DNA of 64,000 nt, from NCBI RefSeq assembly GCF_000013645.1, contig NC_007951.1, forward strand, positions 1,798,001 through 1,862,000. Direction: 5' to 3'. Positions 36,826-45,410 of the stretch are shown one piece after another (position 1 is the stretch's first letter; each line of letters begins with the position of its first letter). Source of the stretch: Paraburkholderia xenovorans LB400. GTDB lineage: Bacteria > Pseudomonadota > Gammaproteobacteria > Burkholderiales > Burkholderiaceae. The translations under genes were made by a program, and so were the position numbers. The notes under the pieces were generated by a model. It was not told the DNA's origin. It searched no databases and saw only the letters and a program-made list of their open reading frames with translations.

Positions 36826-39687
36826 ATGATGAAGCAATTCCAGTCGAACTCTTACCTGTTCGGCGGCAATGCTCCGTACGTAGAAGAAATGTACGAAGCG
36901 TATCTCGATAATCCGGCGTCAGTGCCCGAGAACTGGCGCAGCTATTTCGACGCATTGCAGAACGTCCCGGCATCGGATGGCAGCAATGCCAACGACGTGG
37001 CCCACGGCCCGATCGTCGAATCGTTTGCTCAACGGGCCAAGGCTAATGCCTTCATCCCGCGCGGAGCAGGTGGCGGCGAAGATCTCGCTACCGCTCGCAA
37101 GCAGGTTTATGTGCAGTCCCTCATCGGCGCATATCGCTTCCTCGGCTCGCAATGGGCCAATCTCGATCCCCTGAAGCGCCGCGAACGTCCCGCCATTCCC
37201 GAACTCGAACCCGCGTTCTACGACTTCACCGAAGCCGACATGGACCAGGAGTTCAGCGCCACGAATCTGTATTTCGGATTCGAGCGCGCTTCGCTGCGCG
37301 AGATCGTCAAGGCATTGCGCGACACGTACTGCGGCACGATCGGCGCCGAGTACATGTACATCAGCGATCCGGAACAGAAGCGCTGGTGGAAAGAGAAGCT
37401 CGAATCGATCCGTTCCACGCCGAACTTCTCGAACGAAAAGAAAAAGCACATCCTCAATCGCCTGACGGCCGCTGAAGGCCTCGAGCGCTTCCTGCACACC
37501 AAGTACGTCGGCCAGAAACGCTTCTCGCTCGAAGGCGGCGAAAGCTTCATCGCGTCGATGGACGAAGTCGTGCGTCACGGCGGCGCCAACGGCGTTCAGG
37601 AAATCGTCATCGGCATGGCTCACCGTGGCCGTCTGAACGTGCTGGTCAATACGCTCGGCAAGATGCCGGCCGACCTGTTCGCCGAATTCGAAGGCAAGCA
37701 CGTCGACGACCTGCCGGCCGGCGACGTGAAGTACCACAAGGGTTTCTCGTCGGACGTCTCGACCGAAGGCGGCCCGGTTCACCTGTCGCTCGCGTTCAAC
37801 CCGTCGCACCTCGAAATCGTCAACCCGGTGGTCGAAGGTTCGGCCAAGGCACGTATGGACCGCCGCGGCGACGACAGCGGCCTGCAAGTGCTGCCGGTGC
37901 AGATCCACGGCGACGCGGCCTTCGCGGGCCAGGGCGTGGTGATGGAAACGCTGAACCTCGCGCAAACGCGCGGTTACGGCACGCACGGCACGCTGCATAT
38001 CGTCATCAACAACCAGATCGGCTTCACGACGTCGGATCCGCGCGACTCGCGCTCCACGTTGTATTGCTCGGACGTCGTCAAGATGATCGAAGCGCCGGTG
38101 CTGCACGTGAACGGCGACGATCCTGAAGCGGTGGTGCTGGCTACGCAGCTGGCAATCGACTTCCGCATGCAGTTCCACAAAGACGTCGTCGTCGACATCG
38201 TCTGCTTCCGCAAGCTGGGTCACAACGAGCAGGACACGCCGGCTGTCACGCAGCCGCTGATGTACAAGACCATTGCGAAGCACCCGGGCACGCGCGCGCT
38301 GTACGCTGAAAAGCTGGTGCAGCAAGGCGTGATCACGGCGGCCGACGCAGACGAATACGTCAAGGCCTACCGCAAGGCGATGGACGAAGGCCATCACACG
38401 GTCGACCCGGTGCTCTCGAACTACAAGAGCAAGTACGCGGTGGATTGGGTGCCGTTCCTGAACCGCAAGTGGACCGACGCTGCCGATACCGCAGTGCCGC
38501 TCGCGGAACTGAAGCGCCTTGCTGAACGCATCACCACGATTCCGGAAAACTTCAAGGTTCACCCCCTGGTCGAGCGCGTCATCAACGACCGTCGCGCGAT
38601 GGGCCGTGGTGAAGCGAAGCTCGACTGGGGCATGGGCGAACACCTGGCATTCGCGTCGCTGGTCGCCTCGGGCTATGCAGTTCGCCTGACCGGCCAGGAC
38701 TCGGGCCGCGGCACGTTCACGCACCGTCACGCGGTGCTGCACGATCAGAACCGCGAACGCTGGAACGACGGCACGTACGTGCCGCTGCAAAACATCGCCG
38801 AAGGTCAGGCGAAGTTCACGGTGATCGACTCGGTGCTGTCGGAAGAAGCGGTGCTGGGCTTCGAATACGGTTATTCGACCGCTGAGCCGAATACGTTCGT
38901 TGCATGGGAAGCGCAGTTCGGCGACTTCGTGAACGGCGCGCAAGTCGTGATCGACCAGTTCATCTCGTCGGGCGAAGTGAAGTGGGGCCGTGTTTCGGGT
39001 CTCACCATGCTGCTGCCGCACGGCTACGAAGGCCAGGGTCCGGAACACTCGTCCGCACGTATCGAGCGTTTCCTGCAACTGTGCGCGGATCACAACATGC
39101 AGGTCGTTCAACCGACCACGCCGGCGCAGATTTTCCACCTGCTGCGCCGTCAGATGATCCGCCTGTTCCGCAAGCCGCTGATCGTCGCCACGCCGAAGTC
39201 GCTGCTGCGCCACAAGGAAGCCGTGTCGGATCTGTCGGAACTGGCGAAGGGCGCGTTCCAGCCGATCCTCGGCGAAATCGACGAAGCCATCGACGCGAAG
39301 AAGGTCAAGCGCGTGGTCGTGTGCTCGGGCCGCGTGTACTACGACCTGCTCGCACATCGCCGTGAATCGAAGTCGAACGACGTCGCGATCATCCGTATCG
39401 AACAGCTCTATCCGTTCGCGCACAAGCAGTTCGAAGCGGAAATGAAGAAGTACGACAACGCGACCGAAGTGGTCTGGGTGCAGGACGAGCCGCAGAATCA
39501 GGGCCCGTGGTTCTACATCGAGCACCACCTGAAGGACGGCATGAAGGAAGGGCAGAAGCTGGCATACAGCGGACGTCCGGCTTCGGCCTCGCCGGCAGTC
39601 GGCTATTACGCGAAGCACTACGAGCAGCAGAAGGCGCTGGTCGAAGGCGCTTTCGGCCGCCTCAAGAGCGCGTCGATCGCTAAATAA
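36826..39687 (+). CDS. sucA: 2-oxoglutarate dehydrogenase E1 component
   Basis: E1 (953 residues; also called odhA) is the thiamine-diphosphate enzyme that decarboxylates 2-oxoglutarate in the TCA cycle. It shows the N-terminal QSNSYLFGGNAPYVEEMYEAYL, GMAHRGRLNVLVNTLGK, the ThDP-binding stretch around NGDDPEAV and the QDEPQNQGPW region. The start is the ATG at 36826: the GTG four codons upstream lies inside the ribosome binding site AAGGTGAG. It is followed by the E2 and E3 genes. Confidence 0.97.
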   Translation: MMKQFQSNSYLFGGNAPYVEEMYEAYLDNPASVPENWRSYFDALQNVPASDGSNANDVAHGPIVESFAQRAKANAFIPRGAGGGEDLATARKQVYVQSLIGAYRFLGSQWANLDPLKRRERPAIPELEPAFYDFTEADMDQEFSATNLYFGFERASLREIVKALRDTYCGTIGAEYMYISDPEQKRWWKEKLESIRSTPNFSNEKKKHILNRLTAAEGLERFLHTKYVGQKRFSLEGGESFIASMDEVVRHGGANGVQEIVIGMAHRGRLNVLVNTLGKMPADLFAEFEGKHVDDLPAGDVKYHKGFSSDVSTEGGPVHLSLAFNPSHLEIVNPVVEGSAKARMDRRGDDSGLQVLPVQIHGDAAFAGQGVVMETLNLAQTRGYGTHGTLHIVINNQIGFTTSDPRDSRSTLYCSDVVKMIEAPVLHVNGDDPEAVVLATQLAIDFRMQFHKDVVVDIVCFRKLGHNEQDTPAVTQPLMYKTIAKHPGTRALYAEKLVQQGVITAADADEYVKAYRKAMDEGHHTVDPVLSNYKSKYAVDWVPFLNRKWTDAADTAVPLAELKRLAERITTIPENFKVHPLVERVINDRRAMGRGEAKLDWGMGEHLAFASLVASGYAVRLTGQDSGRGTFTHRHAVLHDQNRERWNDGTYVPLQNIAEGQAKFTVIDSVLSEEAVLGFEYGYSTAEPNTFVAWEAQFGDFVNGAQVVIDQFISSGEVKWGRVSGLTMLLPHGYEGQGPEHSSARIERFLQLCADHNMQVVQPTTPAQIFHLLRRQMIRLFRKPLIVATPKSLLRHKEAVSDLSELAKGAFQPILGEIDEAIDAKKVKRVVVCSGRVYYDLLAHRRESKSNDVAIIRIEQLYPFAHKQFEAEMKKYDNATEVVWVQDEPQNQGPWFYIEHHLKDGMKEGQKLAYSGRPASASPAVGYYAKHYEQQKALVEGAFGRLKSASIAK

Positions 39688-39702
39688 ACACTAGAGCCGA
39701 AC

Positions 39703-39727
39703 CGGGAAAGCGCAGTGCGCTTTCCCG
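39703..39727 (+). other. intercistronic hairpin between sucA and sucB
   Basis: CGGGAAAGCG-CAGTG-CGCTTTCCCG forms a 10-bp stem 15 bases after the sucA stop. No T run follows, so it is more likely an RNA processing or stability element than a terminator. Confidence 0.65.
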
Positions 39728-39829
39728 TGCCGCATCCGGAAAGATCAGGTGCGGCATTCGAGGTTCGCAGGCGGTCGTAGGGTCCCCAGATCGCGCGCCG
39801 TCACCCGATACGTATTCAGGATATTCATA

Positions 39830-41113
39830 ATGGCTATTGTTGAAGTCAAGGTCCCCCAGCTTTCCGAGTCGGTTTCGGAAGCCACCATGCTGCAGTGGAA
39901 GAAGAAGCCCGGCGAGGCTGTTGCTCAAGACGAAATTCTCATCGAAATCGAGACCGACAAGGTCGTGCTCGAAGTGCCGGCACCCTCGGCCGGCGTGCTC
40001 GCGCAAGTCATCGCGAACGACGGCGACACCGTCACGGCTGATCAGGTGATCGCCAAGATCGACACCGAAGGCACGGCAAGCGCCGCTGCTGTCGAAGCCG
40101 AAGTCAAGCCCGCTCCGCAAGCCGCACCGGCACCCGCCGCTGCACCGGCTCCGGCGGCTCAAGCCGCATCCGCAACGGGTGCGAACACCGCTGCTTCGCC
40201 GGCCGCCGGCAAGCTGATGGCCGAGAAGGGTCTGGGCGCGGGCGACGTCGCCGGCACGGGCCGCGACGGCCGCATCACCAAGGGCGACGTGCTGACCGCG
40301 GGCGCACCGGCTGCGAAGGCTGCCGCCCCGGCTCCGGCCGCCGCACCGAAGGCAGCGAAGCCGTCGCTGCCGGACGTCAAGGCGCCGGCCTCGGCTGAGC
40401 AATGGCTGAAGGACCGTCCGGAACAACGCGTGCCGATGTCGCGTCTGCGTGCGCGTATCGCCGAACGTCTGCTCGAGTCGCAGCAAACCAACGCCATTCT
40501 CACCACGTTCAACGAAGTGAACATGGCGCCGGTCATGGACCTGCGCAACAAGTACAAAGACAAGTTCGAAAAGGAACATGGCGTGAAGCTCGGCTTCATG
40601 TCGTTCTTCGTGAAGGCGGCGGTCCACGCGCTGAAGAAGTTCCCGCTGGTGAACGCGTCGATCGACGGTAACGATATCGTCTATCACGGCTACTTCGACA
40701 TCGGTATCGCTGTCGGTTCGCCGCGCGGTCTGGTGGTGCCGATCCTGCGCAACGCGGATCAGCTGAGCCTCGCTGAAATCGAGAAGAAGATTGCTGAATT
40801 CGGCCAGAAGGCGAAAGACGGCAAGCTGTCGATCGAAGAAATGACCGGCGGCACGTTCTCGATCTCGAACGGTGGCGTGTTCGGTTCGATGCTGTCGACC
40901 CCGATCATCAACCCGCCGCAATCCGCGATTCTGGGCGTGCACGCCACGAAGGAACGCGCCGTGGTCGAAAACGGCCAGATCGTGATCCGCCCGATGAACT
41001 ATCTGGCGCTGTCGTACGACCACCGCATCATCGACGGTCGCGAAGCGGTGCTGTCGCTGGTCGCCATGAAGGATGCGCTGGAAGATCCGGCTCGCCTGCT
41101 GCTCGACCTGTAA
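39830..41113 (+). CDS. sucB: 2-oxoglutarate dehydrogenase E2, dihydrolipoyl succinyltransferase
   Basis: E2 (427 residues; odhB) has one lipoyl domain (residues 1-76; lipoylated Lys in [11 protein letters not shown] near 44), an Ala/Pro linker, an E3/E1-binding domain ([13 protein letters not shown]...GRITKGDVL, about 124-160) and the catalytic domain from about 195. The catalytic [13 protein letters not shown] motif lies near the end. The ATG was chosen by family N-terminus [15 protein letters not shown]; the open frame extends upstream without support. It transfers succinyl groups to CoA. Confidence 0.97.
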   Translation: MAIVEVKVPQLSESVSEATMLQWKKKPGEAVAQDEILIEIETDKVVLEVPAPSAGVLAQVIANDGDTVTADQVIAKIDTEGTASAAAVEAEVKPAPQAAPAPAAAPAPAAQAASATGANTAASPAAGKLMAEKGLGAGDVAGTGRDGRITKGDVLTAGAPAAKAAAPAPAAAPKAAKPSLPDVKAPASAEQWLKDRPEQRVPMSRLRARIAERLLESQQTNAILTTFNEVNMAPVMDLRNKYKDKFEKEHGVKLGFMSFFVKAAVHALKKFPLVNASIDGNDIVYHGYFDIGIAVGSPRGLVVPILRNADQLSLAEIEKKIAEFGQKAKDGKLSIEEMTGGTFSISNGGVFGSMLSTPIINPPQSAILGVHATKERAVVENGQIVIRPMNYLALSYDHRIIDGREAVLSLVAMKDALEDPARLLLDL

Positions 41114-41125
41114 GCGCCGGTTCGG

Positions 41126-41161
41126 ATGGTGCCGGCTTGTCATCGTGCAAGCCGGCACCAT
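41126..41161 (+). other. intercistronic hairpin between sucB and lpdA
   Basis: A perfect 14-bp stem (ATGGTGCCGGCTTG 41126-41139 with 41148-41161) and an 8-base loop sit 12 bases after the sucB stop. There is no T run. lpdA starts 102 bases further on. Confidence 0.75.
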
Positions 41162-41263
41162 ATAAGCAACGGGTAAGCATCACGTCTTTCGCATTCCGCA
41201 GTACAGGAACGGCGCGCGCCGCGAAGCGTGGCCGCGCGCCGTTCCGCCATCAAAAGGATTGTC

Positions 41264-42694
41264 ATGTCCAAAGAATTTGACGTCGTCGTGATCGGCGCAG
41301 GCCCTGGTGGTTATATCGCCGCCATCCGCGCAGCGCAGCTCGGCAAGACCGTCGCATGTATCGAAAAATGGAAGAACCCGGCCGGCGCGCTGAAGCTCGG
41401 CGGCACGTGTCTGAACGTGGGTTGCATTCCGTCGAAGGCGCTGCTCGCGTCGTCGGAAGAATTTGAGAACGCGTCGCATCACCTCGCTGACCACGGCATC
41501 TCCGTGGAAAACGTGAAGGTCGATATCGCGAAGATGATGGCCCGCAAAGAAGGCATCGTCGAGAAGATGACGAAGGGCATCGAATTCCTGTTCCGCAAGA
41601 ACAAGATCACGTGGCTCAAGGGCCACGGCAAGTTCACCGGCAAGACGGACGCCGGCGTGCAGATCGAAGTGAGCGGCGAGGGTGAAACGGAAACGGTCAC
41701 GGCAAAGAACGTGATCATCGCCACGGGTTCGAAGGCACGCCATCTGCCGAACATTCCGGTCGACAACAGGATCGTCGCCGACAACGAAGGCGCGCTGAGC
41801 TTCGAATCCACGCCGAAAAAGCTGGCTGTGATCGGCGCTGGCGTGATCGGTCTGGAACTGGGTTCGGTGTGGCGCCGTCTGGGCGCGGAAGTGACCGTGC
41901 TCGAAGCGCTGCCGGAATTCCTCGGCGCGGCCGACCAGGCGCTCGCGAAAGAAGCGGCCAAGCAGTTCAAGAAGCAGGGTCTGGACATCCACGTCGGCGT
42001 GAAGGTCGGCGAAGTGAAGACGACCGACAGCGGCGTGACGATCGCCTACACGGACAAGGACGGCAACGCGCAGACGCTCGAAGCCGATCGCCTGATCGTG
42101 TCGATCGGCCGCGTGCCGAACACCGACAATCTCGGCCTCGAAGCGATCGGCCTGAAGGCGAACGAGCGCGGCTTCATCGACGTGGACGAGCATTGCGCGA
42201 CGGCGGTGCCGAACGTGTACGCGATCGGCGACGTGGTGCGTGGCCCGATGCTCGCGCACAAGGCGGAAGACGAAGGCGTACTGGTCGCTGAAATCATCGA
42301 CGGTCAGAAGCCGCATATCGACTACAACTGCATTCCGTGGGTGATCTACACCGAACCGGAAATCGCGTGGGTCGGCAAGACGGAACAGCAGCTGAAGGCT
42401 GAAGGCCGCGAGATCAAGACGGGCCAGTTCCCGTTCATGGCGAACGGCCGCGCACTCGGCATCAACAAGGCAGATGGTTTCGTCAAGATGATCGCCGACG
42501 CGAAGACCGACGAACTGCTCGGCGTGCACATCATCTCGGCGAACGCATCGGACCTGATCGCGGAAGCCGTGGTGGCGATGGAATTCAAGGCGGCTTCGGA
42601 AGACATCGGCCGCATTTGCCATCCGCACCCGTCGCTGTCGGAAGTCATGCGCGAGGCGGCACTCGCTGTCGACAAGCGCGCGCTGAACATGTAA
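41264..42694 (+). CDS. lpdA: dihydrolipoyl dehydrogenase (E3)
   Basis: E3 (476 residues) reoxidises the lipoyl groups of E2 with FAD and NAD+. Visible are the FAD motif [20 protein letters not shown], the redox-active disulfide [13 protein letters not shown] (Cys about 46 and 51), the NAD motif [16 protein letters not shown], the second FAD contact [11 protein letters not shown], and the C-terminal [14 protein letters not shown] with the active-site His-Glu pair. No N-terminal lipoyl domain is fused. AAAGGA precedes the chosen ATG. It is the third gene of the complex operon. Confidence 0.97.
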   Translation: MSKEFDVVVIGAGPGGYIAAIRAAQLGKTVACIEKWKNPAGALKLGGTCLNVGCIPSKALLASSEEFENASHHLADHGISVENVKVDIAKMMARKEGIVEKMTKGIEFLFRKNKITWLKGHGKFTGKTDAGVQIEVSGEGETETVTAKNVIIATGSKARHLPNIPVDNRIVADNEGALSFESTPKKLAVIGAGVIGLELGSVWRRLGAEVTVLEALPEFLGAADQALAKEAAKQFKKQGLDIHVGVKVGEVKTTDSGVTIAYTDKDGNAQTLEADRLIVSIGRVPNTDNLGLEAIGLKANERGFIDVDEHCATAVPNVYAIGDVVRGPMLAHKAEDEGVLVAEIIDGQKPHIDYNCIPWVIYTEPEIAWVGKTEQQLKAEGREIKTGQFPFMANGRALGINKADGFVKMIADAKTDELLGVHIISANASDLIAEAVVAMEFKAASEDIGRICHPHPSLSEVMREAALAVDKRALNM

Positions 42695-42734
42695 TCACGC
42701 GCACGCCTGACTGACAGTACTCCGGCATTACCAC

Positions 42735-42771
42735 AAAGGCGGGCGGGTTCACTCCCTCCCGCCTTTCTATT
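42735..42771 (+). terminator. terminator after lpdA
   Basis: AAAGGCGGG (42735-42743) pairs with CCCGCCTTT (42758-42766), extendable with one mismatch by GGG/CCC, and is followed by TTTCTATTT. It lies just before zapE. Confidence 0.72.
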
Positions 42772-42782
42772 TGCAGCACAAC

Positions 42783-43880
42783 ATGAACGTCACCGAATAC
42801 TACGAAAAAGAACTGCAGACGCGGGGTTACCAATCGGACCCGGCGCAACGCGCGGCGGTCGACCGTCTGCAGCGGTGCTATGAAGAGTGGACCGAGTACA
42901 AGTCGCGCCGCTCGAACGCGTTCAAGAAGCTGATCATCCATCCGGATCTGCCGCGCGGCGTGTATATGTGGGGCGGCGTAGGGCGCGGCAAGAGCTTCCT
43001 GATGGACAGTTTCTACATGATCGTGCCGGTGCAGCGCAAAACGCGTCTGCATTTCCACGAGTTCATGCGCGAAGTGCATCGCGAACTGGAAGAACTGAAG
43101 GGCACGGCCGATCCGCTCGACGAACTCGCGCGCCGGATTGCGAAGCGTTACCGCCTGATCTGTTTCGACGAATTCCACGTGTCGGATATCGCCGACGCCA
43201 TGATCCTGTACCGCCTGCTCGACAAGCTGTTCGAAAACGGCGTGCAGTTCGTGATGACGTCCAACTACGATCCGGACACGCTGTATCCGGACGGACTGCA
43301 TCGCGACCGGATGCTGCCGGCGATCGAACTCATCAAGGAAAAGCTCGACGTGATCAACGTCGACGCCGGCATCGACTACCGGCAACGCACGCTGGCTCAA
43401 GTCGAGGTGTATCACACGCCGCTTGGCGCCGCCGCCGACAAGGCGTTGCGCGACGCGTTCGGGCGCCTTGCCGCGGTCCCGGACGAAAGCCCGATCCTGC
43501 ATATCGAAAAACGCGAGTTGAAGGCGCTGCGCCGTGCCGACGGTGTGGTGTGGTTCGACTTCGCCACGTTGTGCGGTGGTCCGCGCTCGCAGAACGACTA
43601 TCTGGAACTGGCGAGCCGTTTTCACGCCGTGGTCCTCTCCGGCGTACCGCAGATGTCGGCGCGTATGGCCTCGGAAGCGCGCCGCTTCACCTGGCTGATC
43701 GACGTGTTCTACGACCACAAGGTGAAGCTGCTGATGTCCGCCGCGGTGCCGCCCGAGCAACTGTATGTCGACGGTCCGATGGCCAACGAATTCGCGCGCA
43801 CGGTGTCGCGCATCGTCGAAATGCAGTCGAAGGAATACCTCGACGCGCCACGGCGGATCGTCGACACGTCGTTGACCTGA
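42783..43880 (+). CDS. zapE: cell division ATPase ZapE (AFG1-like)
   Basis: The 365-residue AFG1/ZapE-type ATPase shows Walker A GGVGRGKSFLMDSFY (about residues 67-74), HFHEFMREVH, Walker B RLICFDEFHVSDIADAM, VQFVMTSNY and the Arg-finger region. ZapE acts at the division site in E. coli and destabilises FtsZ polymers. An upstream TTG would add four residues; the ATG (MNVTEYYEKEL) is preferred. It follows lpdA after a terminator, a common betaproteobacterial arrangement. Confidence 0.94.
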   Translation: MNVTEYYEKELQTRGYQSDPAQRAAVDRLQRCYEEWTEYKSRRSNAFKKLIIHPDLPRGVYMWGGVGRGKSFLMDSFYMIVPVQRKTRLHFHEFMREVHRELEELKGTADPLDELARRIAKRYRLICFDEFHVSDIADAMILYRLLDKLFENGVQFVMTSNYDPDTLYPDGLHRDRMLPAIELIKEKLDVINVDAGIDYRQRTLAQVEVYHTPLGAAADKALRDAFGRLAAVPDESPILHIEKRELKALRRADGVVWFDFATLCGGPRSQNDYLELASRFHAVVLSGVPQMSARMASEARRFTWLIDVFYDHKVKLLMSAAVPPEQLYVDGPMANEFARTVSRIVEMQSKEYLDAPRRIVDTSLT

Positions 43881-44042
43881 GGCGCCGCCAGGCAAGGCCG
43901 GCGCGCTTTTGCGATAGATCGTCGCGCTGCGTCGGCCGACGGGGTGCCTTTACTCGGCGTATTTTCAAGATTCGGACTGGTCTTATTTTCCGGCTGCGGA
44001 CGACTGGATATCTTTTGTCAACGTTCTGACAAAGGAGAAACC

Positions 44043-44492
44043 ATGAATCCCCATCGTGATATCAACGACGAAGAATGGCAACGTATCGCACCGCTGCTGC
44101 CGGAACTGCGTCCGCGCTCGGAACTGCGTGGCCGGCCGCTCGCCAATACGCGCTCGGTGCTCAACGGCGTGCTGTGGGTCATGTACAGCGGCGCCACCTG
44201 GTCCGCCATGCCGCGTCGATACCCCTCCTATCAAACCTGCCATCGGCGCTTCAAGGCGTGGTATGAATCCGGCGTGCTCAAACGCGTGATGGAACAACTG
44301 TTCGGCGCGGCGAGCGAAGAGCTTTGCGCGCTGATGGAAGCGCGCATGCGTTCGCATGTGAATGCGGAACAGAAAAGCGTGGAGGCGGAAAAGGCGCCGG
44401 TTGTCGCACCGGCGGTGTACAGCCCGGCATCGCCGCAGCCGCTGCCGTCATCACCGTTCGCGTTCAATTCGCCCTTCAAGCACGCTGCATGA
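44043..44492 (+). CDS. second IS5-type transposase N-terminal domain (DUF4096-like) stand-alone protein
   Basis: Residues about 4-80 match the N-terminal domain of IS5-type transposases (DINDEEWQRIAPLLPEL, RGRPLANTRSVLNGVLWVM, YSGATWSAMPRRYPS, TCHRRFKAWYESG) and align well with the protein at 14826-15227. No DDE domain follows. Instead there is a short helix (EELCALMEARMRSHVN) and an Ala/Pro/Ser-rich tail ending FAFNSPFKHAA. A strong AAAGGAG precedes the ATG, so it looks translated. No terminal inverted repeats were seen. It could be an exapted DNA-binding protein. Confidence 0.86.
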   Translation: MNPHRDINDEEWQRIAPLLPELRPRSELRGRPLANTRSVLNGVLWVMYSGATWSAMPRRYPSYQTCHRRFKAWYESGVLKRVMEQLFGAASEELCALMEARMRSHVNAEQKSVEAEKAPVVAPAVYSPASPQPLPSSPFAFNSPFKHAA

Positions 44493-44521
44493 CCGACTCA
44501 ACCGGGTGCCTTCAGGCAAAA

Positions 44522-44560
44522 GAACCGGTCGAACGATTGCGATCGTCGGCCGGTTCAAGG
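44522..44560. terminator. interrupted hairpin between convergent genes
   Basis: GAACCGG (44522-44528) pairs with CCGGTTC (44550-44556), with an inner ACGAT/ATCGT stem. On the minus strand the hairpin is followed by TTTTGCC, so it could end the DUF2147 gene (stop at 44672); on the plus strand GGGGTTTT follows. Confidence 0.5.
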
Positions 44561-44671
44561 GGTTTTGCCAGGGCTCTGCAGAAGCCCCAACGCAAGCCCC
44601 AACGCGCCGGTGGCTATGAGCCCGGCCGGAGCCGCGTCGCGTCAGGGTATCAAATCTGAACTACCCGCGCA

Positions 44672-45157
44672 TCATTGCTGACGCACCCACGTCTGCGAGC
44701 GGCCGAGCAGCGAGACGCCAATATAGCCACGCACGACCAGTTTGTTGCCACCGTCTTCCAGGTGCATCTTGCACTTGTAGACCTTGCCGTTTTCCGGGTC
44801 GAGAATCTGCCCGTGGTCCCAGGCGTCGCCATCCCTTTTCATATCGCTGATGATCGTCATGCCGAGGATCGGCTGATCCTTGCGCGCGTCGGTGCATGCC
44901 GTGCAGCGGCGATCCGGCTGGTCGTTGGCGCCGAGCCCCTTGATCACCTTGCCGCTGAGCGAACCGCTGCCGTCCTGCGCGATCTGCACGAGCGCTTTCG
45001 GCTGGCCGGTGTGATCGTCGATGGTTTGCCACGTGCCTACGGGGCTGTCGGCCTGCGCCATAGCCGTCACGGCGCTGGCGAGCAGTACGCCGGCGAGCGC
45101 GGCATGTTTGACCGTGCGAAGCGCCATTGCGCGAGCGCGTTGAGTGAATTGTGTCAT
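44672..45157 (-). CDS. exported DUF2147-domain protein
   Basis: The 161-residue protein has a signal peptide (AALAGVLLASAVTAMAQA, cleavage after AQA near residue 36) and a DUF2147 domain: SPVGTWQTIDDHTGQPKALV, GSLSGKVIKGL, ILGMTIISDMKRDGDAWDHG, ILDPENGKVYKCKMHLED, KLVVRGYIGVSLLGRSQTWVR. Two Cys in RRCTACTD may form a disulfide. DUF2147 proteins are periplasmic and of unknown role. It faces the transposase-domain gene convergently and lies downstream of tpsB in the same direction, 253 bases apart. Confidence 0.92.
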   Translation of the reverse strand: MTQFTQRARAMALRTVKHAALAGVLLASAVTAMAQADSPVGTWQTIDDHTGQPKALVQIAQDGSGSLSGKVIKGLGANDQPDRRCTACTDARKDQPILGMTIISDMKRDGDAWDHGQILDPENGKVYKCKMHLEDGGNKLVVRGYIGVSLLGRSQTWVRQQ

Positions 45158-45410
45158 TGTCTTCCTCCTTGATTAAAGACGGCGCGATCATGGTCGCGCG
45201 GCGTTATCGGCGTCTGGGGCATCCGGGCGTTCTTCGGACCTATCCGCCGTGATGCCTGGTCCTTCAGATTCTATTTCTATTTCCCTGATGCGCCACCCGC
45301 GGAATGCGGCTTGCGCGCCGCCGGTCGCAACATCGTCAGCGCAGAATACGTGAAAGTGCGCGTGCCGTTTGATAGTGGACCCTCTAATCAGCACGCGGCA
45401 CTTTTGCGGA

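Noticed and set aside
36919-39618. An 899-codon frame antisense to sucA
   Set aside because: Same reasoning: certain gene on the other strand, no domain in the antisense product.
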